64,000 nt of DNA from Sthenelais limicola (GCA_942159475.1 OW804096.1:124610941-124674940), one strand, 5' to 3'. Counted from the first letter of the stretch, positions 11,719 through 24,200 are shown. Notes: generated from the letters alone by a model not told the origin. Made by a program: numbers and translations.

Positions 11719-14700
11719 TCCGTAAACTCGCGCCATACTTAACTCCGTTTCCACGACCATCACAATAATCCCGAACATACCGAAGACCAGTGCGTAATCA
11801 GAAATCCTTTTTCGTTTCTCAAAAAGGGCTTTCCTCTTGCCCAGTCGGTACCCTACATTGGGCCTATGTTTGGCACTATTATTGGGTTGTCCCCCTCCTA
11901 TACCCCCAGTCCCTGGCTTTTCCTCGGTGTAGCGTGGGTAGTCCGAATTAACCCCCACAAGGGCAATACCAACGTCCTCAGACGTGTAACTCATTGCAGG
12001 CGCAGTTTGTCCATCCAATGTCCCTCCACCTCCTCCTCCTCCAACTCCTCCACCCCCACCTCCTCCTCCACCTCCTCCTGGTCCAGTAATTCCTCCTGGT
12101 CCTCCTCCAACTCCTCCGCGCTCTCCTCCTCCTCCTCCCCCGCCTCCACGCTCCCGATGCTCGGAGGCTCCACCACCACCGCCGCGATGTTGATCGCGGT
12201 CCCGTCCTCCGTCCCCCTTCGCCACGCCTGCGGTCGGCTTTTGCAATTGCTTAAAGGGCTTGATTGCTCCATTTACGCGCATGTAATCGCGTCCTATGTC
12301 TGAGAGGCCAGTATCCAGTTTATGATGGCTGTGAGAGGAGTGAGTCCGCAGTGGAGTCGAACCGGCCTGGGTGCCAGTTGACGCAAACAAGGGACCCGAA
12401 CCCCCACCGCCATGTAGACCTGAATTTCCGCTTCCGGTATTTTTCTTATTGTTGTGGAAAGGAGGGAATTGCTGTTGATGTTGTGCCGCACCAAGTGCAC
12501 AGCAGTGTGTCCCGTGTAAGCCTCCTGCTCCACCACCTCCCGCCCCACCTGTCCCTCCACTGAGTACTCCCCCTGGTTGTAGAAACTTTACGGTAGTTGG
12601 ACTTGCAGTAAGAAGTGAGCTATCATAGTTGCCCGCTTCGCCAATAGAAAGTCCATGCTGCAGAACAGCGCAGGATGATGTAAAAGCTGGGGTGTGTGGA
12701 CAAGGTAAGGATTCCTGCCTTCTCAATCCCTTTACTCCGCCTCTTCCTCGTGCTCCTGCTCCTCCTCCTCCACCCAGGCCTACTCCCGTACATCCAGGGT
12801 TGTGACCTGAGAGATGAGGGGGTGTTGTGGGAGCCGCTGGGACACTAAAGGTATGATAGTGAGGGGCAAGTAGAAGTGGATGAGTTTGTTTGTTGGAATT
12901 GTGATGTCCAGTTACTCCACCCCCTCCTCCTCCTGGTCCACCTTCAACTCCAGGGTTTGTCCCAGTTGTGGATAATAAAACTGTGGCGTTCTCTGTACCA
13001 CCGCCACCGCCACCTCCTCCTCCTCCACCTCCTCCTGCTCCTGTCCCGGCTCCAGGTTGTGATGTAGGATTTGTATTAGTGTTAGCAGCTTTTCCTCCTC
13101 CCCCTCCACCTCCTCCTCCTGTTGCTGCTCTGTTCTGTGCTACCACACCGCCAGGAGTTGGACCAACTACAATTCCTCCAGCAGGCTCCTCCTGTACATA
13201 ACACGGCCCGCTCACGCGAGGGGGCACCACCAGTCCACCACTATATTCATGCACAGCTCCGTGCAGTGGTAAATTAGGAAACTGCTGCGTCTGTGTTTGG
13301 GTTGCTATGGAAGTATCAAATAATGCTTCACTAGAGGGAGTGGTTGAGAATGGATCGTTAATGCTACCTAGTGGTGTATCCGCTAAACTTAAATCACTGT
13401 CTTTACTTAACTGAATCTGTGGTTGTGTTTTAGAACCAGAACCAGAAGTTGGCCACAGTGCTGACGCACTCCCAGCTTTTCTTTCATTATGAGTCCTTGG
13501 TAAATCAATCAGTGCATGTGAGGCGGGAAGTGCGCCTGTGGATCCACCCTTTGGCCCAGGTCTGTTAGTTTGTGTCGGGTTTGCGGAGCGTGGGTTGCGA
13601 GGAGAGTGTTGGGCAGATTTCCCGCCTAAACTAGAGAACAAATCATCCAAAGTCAAATTATCGTCTGCCGAGTGCTGGCGCGTATTTCTCTTGTTACTGG
13701 TGCTTGTATTATGTGAAGGATTAGTGGGGTTACTTATTTGTCGTCTCATCCCTCTTTGACCAGATCTAAGCTGGTGACGAGCGGATGCTTTAGTAGAAGG
13801 TGGAGCGGCTTGAACTCTGGAACCACACATTGTTGAACCACTATTTGGTTGTTTGCTTTCTGCTCCACTAGGGGTATCGGCTGCAGCAGCTGCAGAACTT
13901 GCTTCAGCCTTACCTGATGTCTGTCCCGGACCCATATCAGTGCTGCCCCTTGTATCAGAAAGTGGACTTAAATCCTCAAGTTCATCACAGGTTAATTCCT
14001 CTGAAATATCACTAGGGTCGCTGCTGTTACTGCTAGTGGTACTACTACTACTATTGTTTCTTGTCCGTCCCACCTGAGCGGTCCGTGAATCAGACTTTTT
14101 ATCACCGTTATCACCAGCAGCTGATTCGGATCTGTCGCTACTTGTTTGCCTCCTACTTGATCCTGTCTTTCTTGTGCCATCGCCGTCGTCGGCACTACCA
14201 GCACCCCTTTTCCTCCGCTTTTTATCTTCATTTGTTGAGCATTGCAGTAATTCCACATCAGGACAACTATATCCAGAATTGACCCTGCCACCAGAATCAC
14301 TACTTGAGCTAGGTAATCTATCCTCTCTACTTTGTCCCGGACCAGGCCTTCCGCCACCTCCTGTGTCAGTGAACGTATGGTCCATGGCCTCGGCACAAAG
14401 CTCACTGTCCGAAGTTATATTGGTAGGTGACTGCGCCATCGTGGACTTAAAATTCTCCTTCTCACCGCCACCAGCTGCCTCAGCAGCTGAGGCTGATATG
14501 CCAGGCACTAGTTGCTCTTCTGCGAGTCTTGTCCCAACTCTGTCACTACCACCACCGGCACCGCCACCACCACCACCTCCTCCACCACCATCACCTCCTC
14601 CTCCACCACCTGCTCCTCCTCCTCGTTGTTGTTGTTTTGCCCCACCACCACCAGGTGTGCTATTTGCAAGAAGTTGTTCCGTAGAGTCAATCCTTGCACT

Positions 14701-14733
14701 CTCATTGGCTGGAGCAACAACCACAACGGACAT
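11716..14733 (-). CDS. SK/KCNN-type calcium-activated K+ channel, first coding exon (partial)
   Basis: This exon encodes the N-terminus of a small-conductance Ca2+-activated potassium channel. These are plasma-membrane tetramers, gated by constitutively bound calmodulin, that produce after-hyperpolarisation. Residues 956-1006 carry the family signature, including [18 protein letters not shown], followed by hydrophobic S1 (about residues 977-998). Residues 1-955 are low-complexity cytoplasmic sequence: Gly runs at about 28-62 and in several later tracts, many Ser/Thr, a basic KKRRKR patch, two RRxS sites (RRQIS at 330-334 and RRQES at 671-675), and an acidic/hydrophobic [13 protein letters not shown] block near 356-368. 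The start is the first Met after an in-frame TAA four codons upstream. The frame reads past 11716 for 13 codons, but AAG|GTGAGT there is a strong donor. It falls after K1006, in phase 0, where I recall the Drosophila SK protein having VYTK|ASFYS. S2-S6, the pore and the calmodulin-binding region are absent. Family assignment is firm; the symbol is left blank because orthology among SK1-4 cannot be set from this part. Confidence 0.92.
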
Positions 14734-14738
14734 AGTTA

Positions 14739-14837
14739 TTAATTATGGGAGCGGCCCTCTGGGACTTCATCAACCAATGTGATGATTTGTTGATGAAGAC
14801 ATGACAGGACCCACGTGGTGCAAGCTGAGAATTCCAT
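14739..14837 (-). promoter_or_regulatory. Upstream ORF in the SK leader (32 codons)
   Basis: An ATG at 14837-14835 opens a 32-codon frame, beginning MEFSACTTWV, that ends in TAA at 14741-14739, only 5 nt before the SK ATG at 14733. A second short ATG frame (14802-14770) sits inside it, in frame with the channel but closed by TGA. Upstream ORFs that stop just before a main start usually lower translation or allow reinitiation. That role is inference here and depends on the predicted acceptor at 14877. Confidence 0.4.
14765..14798 (-). promoter_or_regulatory. Stem-loop in the SK 5' leader
   Basis: CTTCATCAAC and GTTGATGAAG form a perfect 10-bp stem around a 14-nt loop, about 30 nt upstream of the SK start codon and inside the upstream ORF. 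The pairing is directly visible. A role in scanning or ribosome stalling is inference. Confidence 0.5.
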
Positions 14838-14876
14838 GCTGCGCAGGGCCAGTTTGTCCAATATACACTCAGGACA

Positions 14877-16634
14877 CTGCAAATAGAAGATAATGGAAAT
14901 AAATTAAACATCAATTGGGGAATATGAATATTACGAGAAGAAGAATGAATAGTAGGAGGTCGTTATATTTCTGATATAAAACATGCCACCAATACCAATA
15001 ATCTTCTTAAAAGGATATTAACATGATTAGATATAGTTGAAAGGAAAGAGAAAATATGCTTCATTCCAAACATAACTATTTGGCACACAATAAGTGATTT
15101 GATTTGATTTGAAGCCCACCCTGAACCCCGATTTTTGCAGAGCACACACGTACATGTATGTACATTACGGTGCATTTTCTTTCATAAACTCTAGTGTATA
15201 ACTGAACGTTAACCTCACCACTAACAATACTACTTCGGCATATGGCCACTGTTAAATATTGGTTGAACTAAGTTAGCTGCTTGCTGAGAAAAATGAGGGG
15301 TTCTTTTGTTGGTACATATTACGTAAGTCTTATATAATATAATTTATAATAACTAATAACATTTCATCAATTCAGGAAAAACAAAAATACATACAAATTC
15401 GTCAACAGAATAAAGTTTAGATTATTTGCTATCCATCTTTTGAGTTGTCCCCAAAAGGAATATATTTCTTGACATTTAGATAAAAAATATAGGAATATCG
15501 CCTTTTCCTTTACACGATTGCACTCAAATGTGGCTTTCTGTTTCATTCTATAGGCCCTATCTATATCTAGATAAAGGATAGGGAGATCTATTGGTGTCCT
15601 TGGAATAATTCATAGCGGAAAGTTGGTATGATGTTGTGATGTGGTGCGTAGTGAGTAAAGTGGTTCAAAGCATGCATGGTCTCAATGTTTTCTAACTACT
15701 GCATCAAAGTAGACACAGATAGGAAGGCGGATTGTGCAACCCAGAACGCTAACAATTCAATGTATGCAGAGGTAAATACGTAACGCATAGACACACGTGT
15801 ATAATTCTCACTGTCCTGAGGGAGTAATGTACCTAAAGTTTAGAAGATATTCTCGACAGAATGTGATAATCATTTTTCCACCAAGGGATCATAGTATGCT
15901 ACCTATTTGCGAGGGAATATTGAGGTTAAGTATCAGTATAGTACTTGAAACCGAATCGGGGCGTGGACTGTTTTATCTTTACAAGGCAGGATAATTATGC
16001 TTTGAGGCATCTAATCAGTGCTGAATGCCATGTGATGCCTCCGAGCATTCGGTGGACATCCTTGTATACACACAATACCCGAATACCTTTAATAATAATT
16101 ATTTACATTACTAATAACAATTATTTACATTACTAAAGAATGGTGATATTTTCTGTCAAAGAGAGTTACTTTGAAACGGGGTGAATATAATTAGGTACCA
16201 GTTATTAGATACCTAAATGCGTAATATTCGTATCATTACCACCGACAATTAATCAATTTGTGATATTTTCTAAAAGCAATGAACTTAAAACGGTCGATTA
16301 AAGCTTATAATGATTTCACCTGTCCGTCTTCATTCATTTTCTGGCTTAAACACAGGTATGGTCCTGAACATCGCCCCCCCCCCCCCCCCCCAGAACAGGT
16401 AAAAACTAGCATAAAAAGAGTTAAATATTTACATGACCAGGCCCCGCCGATCCCATTACAAGAATGCTCAGGTCAACATAATTATGTATATATCCATATC
16501 ATCTCTGAGTCACATCACGAGTTCCAGTCCTGCAGGGACGTTTCAGTGATTATTCTTGGAATTAAATCAGCATAATACTTCAAATTAAATTGTGGCTGCT
16601 TTTCGACATGATAAAGCTCTTTAGGGCAAAACAG
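14877..16634. other. No gene seen; upstream flank or 5' intron of the SK gene
   Basis: If the acceptor at 14877-14878 is used, this is intron between a non-coding first exon and the coding exon. The stretch has a short direct repeat (two copies of ATTATTTACATTACTA between about 16096 and 16135) and a poly-C run at about 16374-16391. Neither a promoter nor an upstream exon could be picked out. Confidence 0.45.
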
Positions 16635-17005
16635 GACACATTAAATCTTTCTATTGTGTTGGTTTTCATTGACTCATTAAGCATGCCGACGCCTCCATAC
16701 TGTAGAATGTAGCAAATAAAAGGCTTAAAGATTCTACAATTAAATTAAATTTGATGGCTACGTTAAATGGCAATCAAAATCCCAAAACATACTAAAAGGG
16801 GATAGCATTGGCAGCTACCATAAGACACATTCAATATTTCTATTTTGTTGGTTTTCATTAACTCATTAAGCATGCAGACGTCTCCATATATATCATGTGG
16901 AAATTAGCAAATAAAAGGCTAACAGATTCTACATTTCAATTAAATTTGATGGCTACGTTAAATGACAATCAAAATCCTGAAATACACTAACAGGGGCTAG
17001 CTTTA
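16635..17005. repeat. Two-copy tandem duplication, period about 189 bp
   Basis: Copy 1 begins at 16635 and copy 2 at 16824, both starting GACACATT. They share TTGGTTTTCATT, CTCATTAAGCATGC, AGCAAATAAAAGGCT and TTGATGGCTACGTTAAATG in the same order, with scattered substitutions and small indels. The divergence indicates an old local duplication. No ORF spans it. Confidence 0.85.
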
Positions 17006-17591
17006 CTACCCAGAGGTAGAAGGTACTAATTAATGTTGTCGGGCGGTGAATATTTACCCGGCCATCAGAGTGGATCTTAGCGATAGATTGCTAGGTTGGA
17101 CTCTAACTCACACAGGTAGACGTGTGTCTACTGATGGACACTATTTGTATTGTCACAACAGTATGCGGCCACGTGCTCCGTTTCACTCGGGCTCAGTAGC
17201 AGATCAAAAGTGTCGTTGTTCTAAGGTCTATAGGAGACCAGACTTCCTCCACCTAAGTTCGATATCATATACCATATACTTTGCCCAAGTTGTGGTGAAG
17301 ATGAAGATGATATATCTCTTTGCTGTAAGTACAGGAGTTGCAGCTATTAACTTTGAAATGTGCTGTCCATTACAGTACTACTGGTAGTAGTAGAGACTTG
17401 CGCCAAATATGATACTTTGCTCTTTTTACTGAACTACTACTTTCAAAGACAGTACAAAATCTTGGTCTGTAAGTACCAGGTCCTATCATTGATTAATTCA
17501 TTCATTAACTCATTCATTCACAAATTACTTTTGATACGTATCCGCATGTGTAGTGTTTCTTAGTCATCCTCATTATCCAATGTTATTTCAG

Positions 17592-17735
17592 ACTAGAGTT
17601 TTAGCATGGGTATTTTCTTATATTGCTAAAGCTGGCCGGAAAGTGGAAGTGGCGAGAGCTAGCTTGTTAAGAGACTACGACAGCCTCATCGCACAGATGA
17701 TGGATATTAGGAGGAAATTAGGTCCTAACGCCTAG
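17592..17735 (+). CDS. Possible terminal exon of an unrecognised gene (47 codons)
   Basis: A pyrimidine-rich tract ending TTATTTCAG precedes 17592. From there an in-phase frame starts TRVLAWVFSYIAKAGRK, continues through an amphipathic, charged helix (about residues 18-43, with RDYDSLIAQMMDIRRK) and stops at TAG. The mix of hydrophobic and charged residues and the locally higher GC look more protein-like than neighbouring frames. I do not recognise the family. No upstream exon on the plus strand was identified and no AATAAA was noticed soon after the stop. The frame reads back through the acceptor to a chance Met at 17553. It could also be a transposon relic or chance. Confidence 0.3.
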   Translation, partial: TRVLAWVFSYIAKAGRKVEVARASLLRDYDSLIAQMMDIRRKLGPNA

Positions 17736-18218
17736 TTACAACGTCGCCTTATTAGCGATTCTAATGAGACAAATATGCAAATGGGCGCAATTATATGGGC
17801 ACGGATTGACATCGGGAGAAATACGAATCCATTCATGTTGACCAGAAACGCTTTGGCACTGGCAGCTACGACAGGCCCCCAATCAAATCCTGTAGGCCTA
17901 ATGTTTTGGCAATTGTGGATAGAGCATTAGAAGCCGATTATGGCAACAGGAATTGATGATAAATTGTCAGATTAGCCATAATTTGATACGGGGATATGTG
18001 CGCCGTCTTTCACCTTTGATCTTGAAAAATTAACTTAACGATTGCAGGTGATATGATTATTGAAGGAAACAGGTGAAAAGGGACGAGATGGACAATTCAG
18101 TTGATAGAAGTATGTACAGGGATAAATGTTATCTTCTTGCCACTAATGTAAACTGTACTGAATGTATTTCTTATGTCATGTAATCAAGGTAGGGAGGAAC
18201 ACCGGACCCGCTACATAA
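17736..18218. other. No gene seen
   Basis: Would be 3' untranslated sequence if the exon ending at 17735 is real. No recognisable motif or repeat. Confidence 0.4.
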
Positions 18219-18425
18219 TAACCCTGCTCACACACAGCCGATTTGCCCCCCGATTGTCCCCCGATCTGGGTCTTCTGATGAATCCTATGATTTCATTTCC
18301 AATTTTGGTTTATGATATTTCAAAAACACAAACCTAGATTGGAAATGAAATCATAGGATTCATCGGGAGACCCAAATCGGGGGGCAATCGGGGGACCAAT
18401 CAGCATTGTGGGCAGTGTTAAGGCT
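18219..18425. mobile_element. Foldback inverted-repeat element
   Basis: The arms 18240-18310 and about 18330-18401 are inverted copies sharing TTTCATTTCC, AATCCTATGATTTC and C-rich CCCCCCGATTG blocks, with a loop of about 20 bp. Weaker complementarity continues outward (CCCTGCTCAC against GTGGGCAGTG), so the whole unit may be about 205 bp. It has no coding capacity. The structure fits a MITE or foldback element; a target-site duplication is not clear. Confidence 0.75.
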
Positions 18426-21115
18426 AATGCCAATGACTGCATGAAATGTTTTTAAGAAAATAGAAAAAGAATATTGAAAGTGTCTAAATTAGCTGTCTGA
18501 TATATTGGCTAGAATAACCTGAAGGAGAAGGGTGAAAGAAAAGGTATTCTCATTACTAATCAGGTATTACTACCGAATGAAGGGATAGCATAGTCATCCA
18601 AACATCAGGGTCACTGAATAGAGGAAACTAGATTATCTAAATTGCAGGCTAACCTAGAGTCGGGAATGTATTGCTTGTATCACTTGAGGTCACAAACTAA
18701 GGGCTAGACAAACCAAAACCATGGACCGTAATGTTGTGTGCAAACTATATTAAATATTCGCTTGTACCGTACCCCATTGCCTTCAACAGAACCATAAGTC
18801 CCTAAACATAGAAGTAGAAGGGAAACACAAATTATAGGTGAATACAACAGCAATATGACGACAGGACATTTGAAAATAGCTTCTTAAATGGAAATAAGAC
18901 AGATACAAGCCAACGATGACGTGAAATTAATTACGTACAACGTTATGTTAAGCTCACTTAAAACCTGATATTGGCGCTGGGATATCTGGAATATCCTTTT
19001 TTGACGTGTTATTAATATAATCCTCATCATGTGGTATCATACTGATGTGCTTAAAGTTCAAAACATTTCTTATGCCATTCTTTTTTCATGAAAGTATCTT
19101 TTTATTCACAATTTTATTATCATATATCAGAATACACAGCATGAGGAGCCAACAAAATATAATTTCATCGGTGGGGAATCCCCTATAAAAGATCTTAATA
19201 AGCCCTGGAAGTAATAAATACAAATTTATAAGAAAAAGGAACTCGTGAGCGGTTCATGGATTACTCCTCAGAATATAATTATTTTTGCCACATGCAGATT
19301 TTCTTAACTCTCACACATTTCATTAGTGTGTCTTTCCCTGGACGCCTTGTTAGTTACCAGCTAATTTCAAAGACTTTCCTTTCTCTATCCTAATTCCCAG
19401 GCTTCTTTTCTTCCAACTTTGATTCTACAGATATTTGGTGGTCAATGCTCTGGGCCACCATGATGATGCGCCAGAGTCTATTTGGCATCTATTAATCAGT
19501 GCTTGCTTTAAACGAAAGGGAAATAATAATGACTCCGAGATATTTTTGCCACAATGGAATGGCTCATGTCTAACCGAACATTTATCCTTAGCGGTTAGAT
19601 ATTAGAATTGCCACCATCGCTAATATGAAGACGAAGAGAGAAGCCATGTTCGCGAATAAATCATTACTAATCATATTAATAATTATGAGAGAAAGCCTGC
19701 TTAGCCATATTATCACTAATGGAAGTTAAAAGATTATGGTTATTTAAAATCATACTTTACCTTCAAAGCCATTTTCTTGTCTTGTTAACACCGAGGAAAA
19801 TCTAAAATACAAAGAAGACATTTAAACGATAATTTCTCACCAGTTTCTCAATAACTCAAAACTCTTTTAGTCTTACATATCATTATTATTATAACATTTC
19901 TATTCCAATACTTTTCATAGATATGAAGTAGATGTTACATTGTCATACATAAAAATATCGTATCAAAATAGGGTGAAGCATCCTCTACAAGTTAGTTTAT
20001 GCTTACTTTGATCGAATCTGCTGCGTTAAGGCACTCGTATTAGAAGATATGGGATAGATATACTATAGCCCTAAGGTACATATAATCTTATTTCAATAAT
20101 TTGAGATTAATGTAATACGATAACCAATCTCCTATGGGACAATTCTTGCAATATGATAAATGTTGAGGTACAGAGGACCGTTATTCGTTTCAATGAAAAG
20201 TCGAGTGTGCACTTTCTAAATATACACGCTATAGAAGAGCTTCTATGAAAACATTTCAGAACTGCTCTCCTTGACAGATTTATTTTGGAAGTAATGCCGA
20301 ACTATAAGTCTTCTTAAAACAATGGATTGCAGTATATTTTCTCTTTTTAAAAAATGAATCACTCGAACGAAATTAAAGTAGCTTTCGATGGTAGAAGGTA
20401 TATATATGACGCAACAGGAACCAAAGTTCTAACACGTAAAGTATACCTGTCAGAACAATACAGTAGCCTACCTGTCTTTCTCGTCAGCAGGTACAGACAT
20501 ATAAAATTCAGCTATCCCTATTTTGCCTTTTATTTCTTCGTAAATAATGAAGGACATCCCCAATGTCCACCTGAACGCTTGTTGTATCAGATGCGGTACA
20601 TCAGTATAATGTAATGTAACATTTTAGAAATGTCATCTATATTATATGTAACTGTGAGTGCTTGCAATCATTTCGGAAACTAGACTAACGCGGTGGTATA
20701 CAATTTCATAATAATATGTTTCACTTTATTTATCTCATCCTGTATTCCAATATTTTGTGTATGAACACATGATAATATGAAAGCCTTTAGCTGGTTGGAT
20801 GCACTAGCCAGTTGCAAATCTAGCAATGCAGCAAACTTCATAAGCCATACTTAAATATCTTAACGTATTATTTCACCATTATAACATTTTGTGCCCGTTA
20901 TATGTTGATTAAATACAATGGTAAAGCAGATAGTGTTTTGATCGTAAAGTGTATTGATTTAAAAAGATTAATTAATAATATCAAATGTCTCATGACTATG
21001 ATTAGATATGCAGTGCATGATAAGATTCTTTGCTCAGATATAGAAAGGATGAACCAATGACAAACTTGACAGACACCCTCCTGCCTTCGTACTGACAATC
21101 AAACACTTCTATATC
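18426..21115. other. No gene seen
   Basis: AT-rich sequence between two foldback elements. The plus-strand frame at 20354-20614 has no recognisable domain and no splice signals that I would trust. Confidence 0.45.
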
Positions 21116-21251
21116 AACCATATTCCAAATATAGCATAACTGTCAAGACAACGATTCAAACTGTCCAAAAGATTCCTTATTATAATAAGGACTCTTTTTT
21201 GGACAGTTTGAATCGTTGTCTTGACAGTTATGCTATATTTGGAATATGGTT
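21116..21251. repeat. Near-perfect 136-bp palindrome
   Basis: The left arm, starting AACCATATTCCAAATATAGC, is matched by its reverse complement ending at 21251. The arms are about 67 nt and almost identical, differing by a 2-nt indel and about one substitution near the centre. There is virtually no spacer, and the centre reads TTATTATAATAA. An RNA from either strand would form one long hairpin. Confidence 0.9.
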
Positions 21252-24200
21252 GGTTTCATTAGGGGTACATACAGCTCACTGCTTTATACCATGGCTATAT
21301 GTATACATGAAGTACCAACGTATTGTGTAAGGACATTGCAGCAGCAAAGGCCATCCGAGGAATTGCTCATGAGTCGCTCTTTGATGTCAACCTTGACCAA
21401 GAAGCTTTGCTCAAGGCTCGGATGATGGATGCACAAGGCTAATAAGGGTAAACACTCTTCTGTTTGTAGGAACAGTCATACACGGGATCTCAACATTACT
21501 TAGCTCTGGTATATTACATCCAATCAGGCGAAACTTTAGGTATTCAGCTGGTAATACTATAAAATAGGGTTTGAGGATGTAAAAGGACTTAAATATTATA
21601 ATTCACCGTAATACATACAACAGTTGTTGCATTTAGCCTGATAAAGGCTAGTCGTATTAGGTTAAATGCTTCGACTCGGGCACATTGCATTATTTGTGAT
21701 CTACTGAGGTACTATTAAACAAGAACCTGCAGAAGCTTATATATACCAATAGACTGTCATACCAGGATCAATTTTTAAATTGTCGCTATACGTTCCCGTG
21801 CAAGCTTATGTAGTACGCTAATATTCACTTTTTGCGGTCGGGATTTCCACCTTTTAATCATCACCTTGTCATTACCACTTTATAAACACTTTATTTCTTA
21901 ATCATACCTTTATTAGGCCAACTTCCCAACAGATGTGCATGATAATATGACATGGAAGACATGGGAAATACGATGAATAATCCAGGGAATAAAATGCAAT
22001 CAAGGTAGAACAGGTATAATTAATCAATGAAAGATGCGGGAGGTGGTATATGATTGACATACACATGAAATATCCTTGGTTCAGTATAGATATATAGCAG
22101 TGTTCTCGACTTACTCACACCTGAATTGTACCGGAGGGCAAGGCATACAAGTCTACCTGATCATAAATGATCTAGACTACAAATTGCCGGAACGGCAATG
22201 ATAGCCCCCGAAGTATGGAACATATTTAGTGTGTAATCAGGGTCGAAATATGACTGCCCCCTCGGGAACTATTAAAATGAGGATTGTTTCATACAACTTT
22301 CATACATGGAAAGCTCGTGAAAGGCAAAATTAATGCCCGTTTTATCATGGGATGATAACATTGATCGTAGCAAACCAAATTGTAAGCCAAATGGAAATTC
22401 TGATTTTCATCTGTGGTTGTTGAACTCCGAACGTAGCCATATATGCGATAATTTAGTAATAAAATTTAGTCTGGTTTATTGTGAGCTAAACTAGTTGCAT
22501 GGGTGCATTGCGAAGAGACGCCAATGACATATATTTTGCCATGCTTCTTGAATTACTAATCGATCAATCAGATTAAAGAACAGAATTATCAGGGAAGTGC
22601 ATGAAACTGCATCACTAGCTGTATTTTCATACATGATTTTGCCCGTGCTAGTGGATCCCGCGATTCACGCAGGATGATGCTAACCTATGGACGAGGTCCA
22701 TTATTGATTCTTTTGTACCAACTTGTTAAAAGAAATATTTTCATTGGCCAGTCATTTAATTACAGTTACAAAATACGCATAACTATCTAGGTTAGCTGTT
22801 TTCATGCGTTGCCATATTCAATATTCTATATAATCAAATAGGCCTACCTACATTACACATAACTCCTCTCCGTCAATGGTTTCAAACCATCATTCCTTTT
22901 TTTAAAAAAAACTTTTATTAGACTTGACCTTAATCATCCAACACATATATATCACATTGCAACATTGCAATTATATATGTTATACGCACCAACTGTGACA
23001 AATAATCCATTCATCAATCATTTGCAGATTTCTACTTCCAGGTCAGTTGCTTATACAATACGATGGTTCTCGAGATATCAAATTTTAATTAATTCGGATA
23101 CTCGCCTGAAAGCTATTGCATATCCATGTTAATATCTTATGGGAACAAAAACTTACCCTGGAAACCTGATAGCGTTAAATTGCTTTGAAATGGATGCAAT
23201 TGGGACGAGGCAGCGCATTCTTTAAGCTAAATTATATCACGGTGATCTATATGAAAGTAAATATTAATACGGGGAGAGTGATTGGTCAACGCTTACTGTA
23301 TACCAAGAGTTACGGTCAGTGATGAAATAAGGATGCTTTCAGACGGGTTAAGGAAATAGATAGGAGACGCCAGGGTCTGGCTCAATGTGCGTTATGTGGA
23401 GTGATGAATTGCGTAATATGGCATGTCTCCATGCTGAACTACCATTCTTTCCACTACGATCATAAATCTGGTAGAGATGGGAGATTGATCTTGATGGCAT
23501 GAATCACAGTTCTGCCTTTTATTTCTATATTCCAACATTGCCTAATTTAATTTAGGAATAATTACAATGTATGACGTAGTACTGCTCTTTTACTTATCAG
23601 GAACATTAGAGACCCAGCACAGTATTACACACAGTAAAGATATACTAATATAAAATTGATGAAACCCTATATGAAGCGAGCCGACCACAAACTTGATTAT
23701 TCAGCGGGAAGCCTTTAAGTAATGTGTTAGAGTAATGGGAATTTGCAGGTAACATCACTTGCAGGAGGTTTGAAGAACAGATCAGAGTACTTATTGACAC
23801 GAGCAAAGTTGCTTTGAGTGGAACATCCTTGTAATTCCCAAAGACAAAAATTGATGTTGAAATATGCGCAGTTGGGCCCTGTGGCTAAGCGAAGGAAGAA
23901 GTCGAAGCTCCGAGGCTGGTGTTGACCCCCGCCTTTTCCAGGGCACAAGTTTGGAAGGATTGCTGCAGGGGGAAGTTTACTGAGGTGTGTTGAATCATTC
24001 AATAGAAAATATTTACTCCCAGCTCATCGATTACAGCCATTGACTTACAATGAGCTACAAGGATGGCAGCATCAGGGATATAGAGAAGTTAGAGAGCGTT
24101 GCACTTAAGGACAGTCTATGTGATTTATCAAGGAAATCGTGACATAATTGTTGTACATAATCATGTACATGTAGCAATATGAAATAGTCTCTGAACAGAA

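Larger units (their letters stand above)
14734..14876 (-). other. 5' untranslated part of the SK exon
   Basis: On the minus strand a pyrimidine-rich tract ending in TTTGCAG (AG at 14878-14877) immediately precedes position 14876, a good splice acceptor. This makes 14876-11716 one exon with 143 nt of leader before the SK start codon, and implies a further upstream non-coding exon and promoter at higher coordinates. The leader contains an upstream ORF and a stem-loop, listed separately. This is inferred from signals only; a transcription start inside this stretch would be the alternative. Confidence 0.6.

Noticed and set aside
11991..12272. Minus-strand Glu-rich frame and similar frames across 11.9-14.7 kb
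   Set aside because: Alternate-frame readings of the GGN/GAG repeats of the SK exon.
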